Assembly (NCBI RefSeq): GCF_050916235.1
Contig: NZ_CP104854.1
Location: 2,542,001 to 2,606,000 of the forward strand
Source of the DNA: Maridesulfovibrio sp050916235
GTDB lineage: Bacteria; Desulfobacterota; Desulfovibrionia; Desulfovibrionales; Desulfovibrionaceae
Length of the DNA stretch: 64,000 nt
Direction: 5' to 3'
The first letter of the stretch is position 1, and each line of letters opens with the position of its first letter. A program made the translations under genes and the position numbers. A model generated the notes under the pieces. It saw only the letters and a program-made list of their open reading frames with translations. It ran no database searches and was not told the DNA's origin. Of the stretch, positions 27,635 through 35,147 are shown piece by piece.

Positions 27635-28588
27635 ATGGAACCTTTCAGCATTCAGACTTTGGTTATGTGTTTCGCAGGGGGGATTGTCGGCGGGGCACTT
27701 GGCGGACTTTTTTCATTCATCATCTGCGGCCTGCTTGTTCTGGCCGGATGCCTGGTCATAATGGCCAGCGGCTCTGACTTTATTCTTCTGCAGGTCGGAC
27801 TGGGGCCCATATTCGGTCCCCATGTGGGCGGGTTCGCCTCCGGGGTGGCGGCATCCACCTACGCCGCAGCAGTGAAGTCCAACCACCCCGGAGGAGCGGC
27901 CAAGGATATTCTTTCCTCTCTCATGGGCACATCGTGGGATGTCCTGCTTGTCGGCGGATTGACTGCCATTGCCGGACACCTTCTGGTTCAGGTTTTTGCT
28001 CGTATTCCGGTCATCAACCAGACCGATATGATCGCCCTCAGTGTTGTTGCCACAGCACTGCTTGCCAGATTGGTGTTCCAGAAGGAGATGCCTTGGGGCA
28101 GCGCAAAATCCATCAGCGAAATCGGCTACCTGAAGACGGACAACCATAAAATTTCATGGGTGCCGTGGATGCTGCCCATCCCGAAAATGATCATCTACGG
28201 CTTCGGCGCCGGCGTCCTTTCTGCGGCAATGGCCGCTCAGGCCAAAGCGGTCATGGACCCTCTTGCCGCATCGGGAGCGATATCAGCGGCAGGTGCTTTT
28301 GTTGTGCCCCTGATTCTCGGGTGGGCAGCCGCGGCAATCAGCCTCATAGCCCTGCAACTGGGAACCGGGGCCATCCAGCAGGTACCTGTCTGGCACTGTC
28401 AGGCGATTCTCGCAGCCATGGCCTACCTTTACTTCGGAAACATCCTCATCGCCGGGCTGGTTGGAGTCTGTGCGGCCCTGCTGCAGGAGCTCATGGCCCG
28501 TATGTTCTGGAATCACGGAAGCAACCATGTTGACCCGCCCGCAGCTGCGATCGCTGTGGGAACCCTTATGCTCAACATCATCAAATAA
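27635..28588 (+). CDS. Unknown integral membrane protein, probable transporter
   Basis: A 317-residue membrane protein with about nine or ten hydrophobic segments, glycine- and alanine-rich. I do not recognise the family. The C-terminal element NHVDPPAAAIAVGTLML is reminiscent of the HPP motif of HPP-family membrane proteins, and two loosely similar halves (GPIFGPHVGGFASGVAAS; the C-terminal region) may reflect duplication. No cofactor motif is seen. As first gene of an operon with a GlcG-like protein, a glycyl radical enzyme and its activase, it most likely imports the enzyme's substrate or exports a product. ATG at 27635. Confidence 0.8.
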   Translation: MEPFSIQTLVMCFAGGIVGGALGGLFSFIICGLLVLAGCLVIMASGSDFILLQVGLGPIFGPHVGGFASGVAASTYAAAVKSNHPGGAAKDILSSLMGTSWDVLLVGGLTAIAGHLLVQVFARIPVINQTDMIALSVVATALLARLVFQKEMPWGSAKSISEIGYLKTDNHKISWVPWMLPIPKMIIYGFGAGVLSAAMAAQAKAVMDPLAASGAISAAGAFVVPLILGWAAAAISLIALQLGTGAIQQVPVWHCQAILAAMAYLYFGNILIAGLVGVCAALLQELMARMFWNHGSNHVDPPAAAIAVGTLMLNIIK

Positions 28589-28614
28589 CACATTTTAAAC
28601 AACGGAAGGAAGAC

Positions 28615-29013
28615 ATGTCGGTAACAGCTAAAAAAGCACTGCAGATGATTGCTGCGGCAGAAGCGAAAGCCGGAGAAATCGGAGTGCCCATGGTCATTGC
28701 CGTAGTTGATCAGGGAGGAAATCTGGTCGCTCAACTGCGGCAGGATGATGCCCTGCTGGTCAGCATAGATCTGGCCTGGAACAAGGCATACACCGCCGTG
28801 GCAGCTAAAATGACTACCGAGACTCTCGGTTCGGTCTCCCAGCCCGGAGGACCGCTCTACGGAATACACACTGCCGACAACAACCGGATAGTGATTTTCG
28901 GCGGCGGGCTTCCCATTGAAGAAGACGGCAAGATTATCGGAGGAATCGGTGTCAGTGGCGGAAGTGTGGAGCAGGACATCACCTGTGCGGAGGCAGGTCT
29001 TGCAGCTTACTGA
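28615..29013 (+). CDS. GlcG/HbpS-like (DUF336) protein
   Basis: A 132-residue protein of the GlcG/HbpS/PduO-C family: KALQMIAAAEAKAGEIGVPM at the start, then VVDQGGNLVAQLR, and the C-terminal GGIGVSGGSVEQD. Members are found beside glycolate, propanediol and glycerol pathways; some bind haem or cobalamin, others have no known role. The GGAAGGAAG ribosome binding site precedes the ATG. Its place between a permease and a glycyl radical enzyme argues for a helper role in diol-type metabolism, not proven. Confidence 0.88.
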   Translation: MSVTAKKALQMIAAAEAKAGEIGVPMVIAVVDQGGNLVAQLRQDDALLVSIDLAWNKAYTAVAAKMTTETLGSVSQPGGPLYGIHTADNNRIVIFGGGLPIEEDGKIIGGIGVSGGSVEQDITCAEAGLAAY

Positions 29014-29174
29014 TGCCCCGGCAGCCTGAACCCTTCCTGTAAGCGGTTTAGGAGCCCCAAAACATTTAACAGGCTTCGCAGCCCATAATGCGGACCTCAC
29101 GGTCTTCAGCCAGTTGGCTCAACGAAAGCAGAATCGGATTTACCAATACAAACTTTTAATGGAGGAATGGAACC
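29014..29174 (+). other. Leader of the glycyl radical enzyme gene
   Basis: A 161-base gap with no convincing hairpin terminator or operator. It ends with a strong GGAGG ribosome binding site nine bases before the ATG at 29175. Confidence 0.4.
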
Positions 29175-31565
29175 ATGACCAAGAACAAACCCGGCGTTGA
29201 AATACCCAAATCGGTAGGTGCTTCTCCCAGAGTTGAAAGAACCCTTGATCGTTTTCTAAACACCGCCCCGGCAGTCTGCGCCGAACGCGCTGTGCTCATC
29301 ACCGAATCCTACAAGGAAACCGAGGGCCAGCCCATGCCCATCCGCCGTGCCAAGGCTCTGGAAAAGATCCTGTCCGGCATGTCCATTTTTATTCAGGATG
29401 ACGAGCTGGTTGTCGGTAACCAGTGCTCCATGCCCCGTTCCGCCCCTATCTTCCCCGAATTTTCCTGCAAATGGGTTGAAGAAGAACTGGACCGTCTCGA
29501 AAAAAGAACTGCGGACGTCTTCCTTATTTCCGAAGATGTCAAAGCCAGACTGCGCGAAGCCTTCGCCTACTGGGACGGCAAGACTGTCAACGAAATAGCC
29601 TCACAGCTGATGCCTGCGGAATCTCTGGAAGCACACAATGAAGTTGTCTACACCGTGGGTAACTACTTCTACAACGGTGTCGGCCACATTTCCGCAAACT
29701 ACGAGAAAGTTCTCAATGTTGGTCTCAACGCCGTCATCAAGCAGGCCGAAGACAAGCTTGCCGGGCTGGACTTTGCCGATGGAGAGCAGCTGAATCAGAT
29801 GCACTTCCTCAATTCGGTTGTTATTGCCAACAAAGCGGTGATCGCTTTTGCTGAACGTTTTGCAGTGCTGGCTGAGAAGATGGCTTCCTGTTGCGACGAC
29901 GCCCAGCGCAAGGCCGAACTTACCGAGATCGCCCGCATCTGCCGCAAGGTTCCCGCGCAGCCCGCAGAGACTTTCCAGGAAGCACTTCAGGCCTTCTGGT
30001 TCGTACATCTGGTGATCCAGATTGAATCCAACGGACACTCCATTTCGCCCATGCGCTTTGACCAGTACATGAATCCGTTCCTGAAAAACGACAACATCTC
30101 TGTTGAGCAGGCTCAGGAAATGCTGGATATGCTCTGGATCAAGTTTTCTGAACTCAACAAGGTCCGCGACGAAAACTCCACCATGGCTTTCGCCGGCTAT
30201 CCCATGTTCATGAACCTGATTGTTGGCGGCCAGAAGCGTGACGGCTCTGATGCCACCAACACCATGTCCTACCTGATCCTGCAGGCCAGCGCCAATACCA
30301 AGCTCTACGCGCCATCACTGTCCATCCGTATCCATGAAGGTACTCCCGATCCGCTGTACAAGAAAGCCGCAGAACTCAGCCGCATGGGTATGGGTTACCC
30401 CGCATACTACAATGACCGCGTCATCGTTCCTGCTCTACTGGCCCGCGGCCTTGAGCGCGAAGATGCCCGCGATTACGGCATCATCGGCTGCGTAGAACCT
30501 CAAGTCGGCGGCAAGACCGAAGGATGGCACGATGCTGCTTTCTACAACATGGCCAAGATCATCGAACTGGCCCTCAACGATGGCGTTGATCAGCGCACCG
30601 GCAAACAGCTCGGACCCAAGACCGGCGATATGAAGGCCTTCAAGTCCTTTGAGGACGTCATAGAAGCCTACACCAAACAGACTTCCCATTTCGTACGGCT
30701 CATGGCCGCTGCCGATAACGCCGTGGACATGACCCACGGCAAGCATTGCCCGCTTCCGTTCCTGTCTTCCCTCGTCGATGACTGCATCGGCAAGGGGCAG
30801 TCCCTGCAGGAAGGCGGAGCCCACTACAACTTCACCGGTCCTCAGGGTGTTGGTGTTGCAAACGCCGGAGACTCCCTGACCGCCATCAAGAAGCTGGTGT
30901 TCGACGATAAGGCCATCACCCTTGAACAGCTCAGCGATGCCCTTGCCAATGACTTCGAAGGACAGGAAGACCTGCGTATGATGCTGGTCAACCGTGCTCC
31001 CAAATACGGCAATGACGATGATTACGCCGATGAAATCGCCAAGGAAGCCGCACTCATCTACTGCGAGGAAGTAAACAAGTACACCAACCCCCGCGGCGGT
31101 AAATTCCAGCCCGGCCTGTATCCTGCTTCCGCCAACGTGCCCCTTGGTTCCGTGGTCATGGCAACTCCTGATGGACGCAAGGCATGGTCTCCGCTTGCTG
31201 ACGGTGTATCTCCCATCTCCGGGTACGACTCCTGCGGTCCTACCGCTTCCGTACTCTCCGTTGCCAAGCTGGACCACGAAATAGCTTCCAACGGAACCCT
31301 GCTGAACCAGAAATTCCACCCCTCCGCCATTGAAGGCGAAAAGGGACTTGAAAACCTCAAGGCCGTAACCGAAGCGTACTTTCAGAACGGCGGTTTCCAC
31401 GTTCAGTACAACGTAATCAGCCGTGAGACCCTGCTTGAAGCACAGGCCAATCCTGAGAAGCACAAAGGACTTGTTGTCCGTGTAGCGGGCTACAGCGCTT
31501 TCTTTACTGCGCTGGATAAATCGCTGCAGGACGACATCCTCGCCAGAACTGAACAGAACTTCTAA
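29175..31565 (+). CDS. Glycyl radical enzyme, diol-dehydratase-like
   Basis: A 796-residue glycyl radical enzyme. The catalytic thiyl motif GCVEP holds C439 and E441; the radical glycine is G772 in RVAGYSAFF. Residues that bind glycerol in the B12-independent glycerol dehydratase (His164, His281, Ser282, Asp447, from memory) have equivalents here: H171 (GVGHIS), H288-S289 (SNGHSIS) and D453 (GWHD). Length also matches glycerol, propanediol and hydroxyproline dehydratases (about 790) rather than the longer choline or isethionate lyases (about 830-850). Hence a dehydratase for a small diol or related hydroxyl compound is favoured. No aldehyde dehydrogenase or microcompartment shell gene is nearby. 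Substrate unproven; class certain. Confidence 0.9.
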   Translation: MTKNKPGVEIPKSVGASPRVERTLDRFLNTAPAVCAERAVLITESYKETEGQPMPIRRAKALEKILSGMSIFIQDDELVVGNQCSMPRSAPIFPEFSCKWVEEELDRLEKRTADVFLISEDVKARLREAFAYWDGKTVNEIASQLMPAESLEAHNEVVYTVGNYFYNGVGHISANYEKVLNVGLNAVIKQAEDKLAGLDFADGEQLNQMHFLNSVVIANKAVIAFAERFAVLAEKMASCCDDAQRKAELTEIARICRKVPAQPAETFQEALQAFWFVHLVIQIESNGHSISPMRFDQYMNPFLKNDNISVEQAQEMLDMLWIKFSELNKVRDENSTMAFAGYPMFMNLIVGGQKRDGSDATNTMSYLILQASANTKLYAPSLSIRIHEGTPDPLYKKAAELSRMGMGYPAYYNDRVIVPALLARGLEREDARDYGIIGCVEPQVGGKTEGWHDAAFYNMAKIIELALNDGVDQRTGKQLGPKTGDMKAFKSFEDVIEAYTKQTSHFVRLMAAADNAVDMTHGKHCPLPFLSSLVDDCIGKGQSLQEGGAHYNFTGPQGVGVANAGDSLTAIKKLVFDDKAITLEQLSDALANDFEGQEDLRMMLVNRAPKYGNDDDYADEIAKEAALIYCEEVNKYTNPRGGKFQPGLYPASANVPLGSVVMATPDGRKAWSPLADGVSPISGYDSCGPTASVLSVAKLDHEIASNGTLLNQKFHPSAIEGEKGLENLKAVTEAYFQNGGFHVQYNVISRETLLEAQANPEKHKGLVVRVAGYSAFFTALDKSLQDDILARTEQNF

Positions 31566-31575
31566 TCAGATGCCC

Positions 31576-31615
31576 CGGGACCGGGGGAAGACAGTATCCC
31601 CCGGTCCCGTTCTTT
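31576..31615 (+). terminator. 13-bp hairpin with T-rich tail between enzyme and activase
   Basis: CGGGACCGGGGGA (31576-31588) pairs perfectly with TCCCCCGGTCCCG (31597-31609), loop of eight, followed by TTCTTT. It would lower or separate transcription of the downstream activase, which is needed only in small amounts. Confidence 0.8.
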
Positions 31616-31654
31616 CAGAACCTTTAAGTCGGCTTCGCCGCTTTTGGCGGGAAA

Positions 31655-32632
31655 GTGAGTTTAATAATGAGATGGAAAGAGCGGCAGCACAAATTCAGTC
31701 TAGAGGATAAAAACAAGGCCCCGCTTACGGGGTTGGTCTTTGATATACAGCGTTTTGCTGTCCATGACGGCGGCGGCATCCGCACGATGGTGTTTTTGAA
31801 AGGCTGCCCGCTGAGTTGCAAGTGGTGCCAGAATCCGGAATCAATGAGTAGCAGGCCTGAGATAATGCGCATCCCTCATCACTGCATCGGCTGTGTGAAG
31901 TGTGCAACCCTGTGCCCGGAACAGGCCATCAACATAGGTGAAAATTTCAAGGTTTCAATTGATCGCGACAGCTGCAACTACTGCGGCGAGTGCGTGGAAA
32001 AATGTTACGCAGGTTCCATGACAATCGTCGGCCGTTATCTGAGCGTAGATGAAGTCATGGAAGAAGTGGAGCGGGATCGTCCATTTTATATAACCTCCCG
32101 CGGTGGGGTTACTTTCTCCGGCGGGGAACCGACTCTGCAGTCGGCATTCCTGATCAGCGCCCTGCAGGAAGCCAAAAAACGGGGCCTGCATACGGCCATT
32201 GAATCCTGCTGCCTATGCACGAAGGACACTTTTGCTGAGGTTCTGAAACATACCGACCTCGTCCTTACCGACATAAAGCATATGAATTCTTCACGGCACG
32301 AGGAATTAACCGGTGCCCCGAATGAACAGATACTGAATAATATAAAAATGGCGGCAGAAATGGGCAAAACTCTGCGCATCAGAATTCCGCTGGTCCCAGG
32401 CTGTAATGATTCGGAAGAGAATATTGAAGCAACGGCAAAATTTGTGGAATCCCTCGGAAGCAGTGTCGAAGGTCTGGATATACTCCCTTATCACAGGCTT
32501 GGGGAGCCGAAATGGGAGCAGCTTGACCGGAAATATACTTTGAGCGGAGTCACCCCCCCTACACGTGAACATGTTTTGTCACTGAAAGATCTGGTCATAC
32601 CTCACTGTCCGAATGTTTCAGTGGGAGGTTAA
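31655..32632 (+). CDS. Glycyl radical enzyme activating enzyme (radical SAM)
   Basis: A 325-residue radical SAM activase. The CX3CX2C cluster is in LKGCPLSCKWCQNPES; a ferredoxin-like insert with two further 4Fe-4S sites follows (CIGCVKCATLCPEQ; CNYCGECVEKCYAG). The glycine-rich SAM contact SGGEP is in TFSGGEPTLQS. It makes the glycyl radical on its partner enzyme with SAM and an electron. The two-cluster insert places it with activases of dehydratase- and lyase-type enzymes rather than PflA. Start GTG 31655 (GGCGGG upstream) or ATG 31667. Confidence 0.93.
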   Translation: MSLIMRWKERQHKFSLEDKNKAPLTGLVFDIQRFAVHDGGGIRTMVFLKGCPLSCKWCQNPESMSSRPEIMRIPHHCIGCVKCATLCPEQAINIGENFKVSIDRDSCNYCGECVEKCYAGSMTIVGRYLSVDEVMEEVERDRPFYITSRGGVTFSGGEPTLQSAFLISALQEAKKRGLHTAIESCCLCTKDTFAEVLKHTDLVLTDIKHMNSSRHEELTGAPNEQILNNIKMAAEMGKTLRIRIPLVPGCNDSEENIEATAKFVESLGSSVEGLDILPYHRLGEPKWEQLDRKYTLSGVTPPTREHVLSLKDLVIPHCPNVSVGG

Positions 32633-32679
32633 GGGAAAACGGAAGAGTGGCTTCCATCGAATAAAGCAACCCCTGATCT

Positions 32680-32734
32680 CCTCAACAAGAAAACAGCCTC
32701 CATGGATACCCGTGGAGGCTGTTTCCTGTTGAGG
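32680..32734. terminator. Long nested hairpin after activase gene
   Basis: CCTCAACA/TGTTGAGG (outer, 8 bp) and AAACAGCCTCCA/TGGAGGCTGTTT (inner, 12 bp) are both perfect, separated by a small internal loop, with a 10-base apical loop. It follows the activase stop by 47 bases. The inner stem is followed by T-rich sequence on both strands, so it may act in both directions. Confidence 0.7.
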
Positions 32735-33028
32735 CAGGCGACCCCAACGCGCTCCTTCGTTACTGGCGGGGTTTTCATACATGAAAACGGTGCGGATTTG
32801 TATGCCCGTTCTAGTTGCCCGAGGAATTTCCCGAGTCAGCGCCATCCATAAGATGAATATTACCGGGGTGAATCTGTCCGGACCGAGACATAAGAAAATC
32901 CGGTACAGCATACTGGAGGGTGCTGCACCGGACTTTTTGAAACTGGAACCCAGAAATATCCTGATTCAAAGGGGGCGGTTTTTAACCTTATAAGGAAGGA
33001 AGGTTTAACCGGGCTTTAATCTTACTTT
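32735..33028. other. Convergent intergenic region
   Basis: No supported gene; a 70-codon plus-strand frame at 32781-32993 has no ribosome binding site and crosses a terminator. GTTTTCAT-AC-ATGAAAAC (32771-32788) is a perfect palindrome of unknown meaning. Confidence 0.4.
32895..32939. terminator. Bidirectional terminator between convergent units
   Basis: TCCGGTACAGCA (32899-32910) pairs with TGCTGCACCGGA (32921-32932), 12 bp with one wobble. CTTTTTG follows on the plus strand and TTTTCTTA on the minus strand. It serves the minus-strand stress operon and any read-through from the activase. Confidence 0.75.
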
Positions 33029-33895
33029 TTATCTCAGGATAAGTATGGAAGACAACGTTTTATTGACCAGGGTTGCTACTTTGTCTCTGCTGAAGAGACG
33101 CTGCAGGGTCGATTTGGGGCTGAGCCATACAGCCATCAGGTCTTTCTGGGTTCCAGAAGATATGAAAGACTCAAGGGAGTCCTCTTCAACAACTTTTACG
33201 AGGGCCTGGATATTGCGTTCAAGGTAGTAATCCAGGACCTCACTCATCTGCTGCTCAACTTCATCCTTGAGCTGGGTATGTTTGAGTATTCCGACAATTT
33301 CAAGTTCGGCATTATGAAAGGTGACCAACTGGTTGATCATTTCAAGAGATTCCTGTGTGACGTGACCGTGGTCCAGGCAACAGACAACCTTTGAAATTGA
33401 ATGCTCATCTTTGATGACCAGTACAGGGCAGTCTGCGCGATCCGCGACTTTACCCGGCGCGTGGGCATCGGTCTCCCATGCTGATCCGCTGCGGCTGCAG
33501 CCGATGATAATAAGGTCGCAGCCATCCTCTTTGGCCTCTTCAAGTATGGCCTTTACAGGGGAGGCGTTGCGCAGGTGCAGCTGCAGCTTCTTGCGGCCGG
33601 AATGTGCTTCTCCTGCCAGCCTGCTGCCTTGCTTCCGCATCTGGAATTGCTCATTTTCACTGACATACAATTCGGAACTGGAGCCGAGAAAACCCAGCAG
33701 GTCTTTGCAGTAGTTATGCAGCATGCGCACTTTGGGATTTGAATCGGAAAAATCCGACTCCTTTCCCGGGAGCAGGCCTTTGTTGTCAATTGCCAGCAGT
33801 GCAAGATCAGGCCATGTGTTTTTGGCCAGTCTGGCCGCATGGCGGATGGCGTACATACTGTAAGTGTTCTCATCTACAGGGATAAGTATTCTCAT
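33029..33895 (-). CDS. Universal stress protein, tandem domains
   Basis: About 288 residues. The first Usp domain starts MRILIPVDENTYSMYAIRH and ends with the nucleotide-loop-like DLIIIGCSRSGSAW; a second, more divergent domain follows (SKVVCCLDHGHVTQES). Such proteins bind ATP or sense stress in the cytosol. ATG at 33895 is chosen: GGGAGG lies five bases upstream and the ATG overlaps the preceding stop (ATGA). Last gene of the stress operon. Confidence 0.85.
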   Translation of the reverse strand: MRILIPVDENTYSMYAIRHAARLAKNTWPDLALLAIDNKGLLPGKESDFSDSNPKVRMLHNYCKDLLGFLGSSSELYVSENEQFQMRKQGSRLAGEAHSGRKKLQLHLRNASPVKAILEEAKEDGCDLIIIGCSRSGSAWETDAHAPGKVADRADCPVLVIKDEHSISKVVCCLDHGHVTQESLEMINQLVTFHNAELEIVGILKHTQLKDEVEQQMSEVLDYYLERNIQALVKVVEEDSLESFISSGTQKDLMAVWLSPKSTLQRLFSRDKVATLVNKTLSSILILR

Positions 33896-34707
33896 TTCGA
33901 CCTCCCGGAAGTATAGGTCCAGCACAAAAGCAGGGGACAGGAAACACGGGCCAGCACCTCAACAAGAGGTGATTTACGGGTGGAATTTCGATCCACAGCT
34001 GAAACAATCATTCCGTATTCGTGGAATTCAAGAGCCGCTTTTTCCGGTGCGGTCAGCAGGGTGAATGCCCTTTTGGGAACCTGCCCACGCTTTGCCAAGA
34101 GCGCCTTGGCTTTTCCTATAATATCTTCCGGCTGAAGCTCATGGCTGAAGTCGTCCAGGCTGTACACACAGAGATCGAAATCAATTTTTCTCTGCTGCAG
34201 TACCCCGCAAAGCTGGTCGACAACGGATTCCAGATCTGTTCTGGAATCAACGACGATTGCCATCCTGTTTGATTTGATGATGTTTTTTACAACAAGAGCC
34301 GGGCAGGGCATCTTCCGGTAAAGTTTTGAGCGCAGCTTTTTGCGGAATTCACCGGTATTGAAATTTGAAATTTCACCTTCAACGAACAGGTCATAGTCGC
34401 CCAGCCGCAGTTCCTGCAGAAGTATGTCTTCCCTGTCTCCAACCTCAACAATGGGGTTGGGCATGATAAAGCAGTCCAGATCTTCATTCAGGAGTATCTG
34501 ACGGACCTGATCCATACCGGCCTGCTTGAGCCCGGATTCCCACGATTTGCGAATCCAGCCGGTTTCAGACGAGTGCGCTTTATGATCCGGCTCCTCAATG
34601 TGTATGGGTTGAAGACCAATCCCGAGAATCTCCGATTTTTGGCAGGCGTATCGAAGAGCTATATTGGATGCCAGAGTCATCTCCACCGGAATCAACGCTT
34701 TATTCAT
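33892..34707 (-). CDS. Universal stress protein-like, tandem domains
   Basis: About 271 residues, with two Usp-like halves (MNKALIPVEMTLASNIALRY; NRMAIVVDSRTDLESVVDQL). The nucleotide-binding GX2GX9G loop of UspA is not clearly present, so ATP binding is doubtful. ATG at 34707 is preferred to 34713 because GAGG is then seven bases away instead of one. It is translationally coupled to the next Usp gene. Confidence 0.78.
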   Translation of the reverse strand: MNKALIPVEMTLASNIALRYACQKSEILGIGLQPIHIEEPDHKAHSSETGWIRKSWESGLKQAGMDQVRQILLNEDLDCFIMPNPIVEVGDREDILLQELRLGDYDLFVEGEISNFNTGEFRKKLRSKLYRKMPCPALVVKNIIKSNRMAIVVDSRTDLESVVDQLCGVLQQRKIDFDLCVYSLDDFSHELQPEDIIGKAKALLAKRGQVPKRAFTLLTAPEKAALEFHEYGMIVSAVDRNSTRKSPLVEVLARVSCPLLLCWTYTSGRSK

Positions 34708-34738
34708 AAACATACCTCACATACATGGCTGAATTCAA

Positions 34739-35143
34739 TTAAGCCTGTTTCAACAGTTTAGCTTTTTTAATCTTTTCGTCAGCCTGGCTGATCACTTCCT
34801 GAATTTCTCCCAGCTTGAAGGGTTTGGCGAGAAAGTCGAATATCCCTTTACGGATGGACTCCTTGGCAGTTTCCATGGTCGCGAATCCGGTAATGATGAT
34901 TACCTCGGTCTCCGGGGAAAGCTTTTTCACCTCGGTCATGAACTGCATCCCGTCCACTCCGTCCATCTTCAGGTCGGTGACTACAATATCAAAATTACGT
35001 TCGTGGATTCTTTCCAGAGCCTTGCTGCTGTCCACAAAGCTTTCTACTTCGTAGCCCTTTTTCTCCAGAGCAGGATGGAGCCTTTTGCTGACTATAGGCT
35101 CATCATCAAGAATTAAAATGCTGGTTGGTTTTGAGGTGTTCAT
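34739..35143 (-). CDS. Stand-alone response regulator receiver
   Basis: A 134-residue single-domain receiver: acidic pair D13/D14, phospho-acceptor D57 (VVTDLKMDG), conserved threonine in IIITGFAT and lysine in LAKPF, and a short charged C-terminal tail. No output domain. GGAGGG in the end of the upstream gene precedes the ATG, so the two are coupled. By hand count it is 37/99 identical to the receiver inside the Lon-like protease of this window. It likely acts by protein-protein contact, perhaps with the PpsA-like protein next to it. Confidence 0.92.
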   Translation of the reverse strand: MNTSKPTSILILDDEPIVSKRLHPALEKKGYEVESFVDSSKALERIHERNFDIVVTDLKMDGVDGMQFMTEVKKLSPETEVIIITGFATMETAKESIRKGIFDFLAKPFKLGEIQEVISQADEKIKKAKLLKQA

Positions 35144-35147
35144 TCAG

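Noticed and set aside
30435..31463. 342-codon minus-strand frame
   Set aside because: Antisense shadow of the glycyl radical enzyme; no ribosome binding site or family features.
29175..31565. Assignment as isethionate lyase, choline lyase or hydroxyproline dehydratase
   Set aside because: The length and the His/Ser/Asp set fit the glycerol/propanediol dehydratase group better; a precise substrate cannot be fixed from sequence by eye.
27052..32632. Bacterial microcompartment locus
   Set aside because: A GlcG-like protein and PocR domain suggested one, but no shell protein, aldehyde dehydrogenase or phosphotransacylase gene is present.
32781..32993. 70-codon plus frame
   Set aside because: It runs through a bidirectional terminator and has no ribosome binding site.
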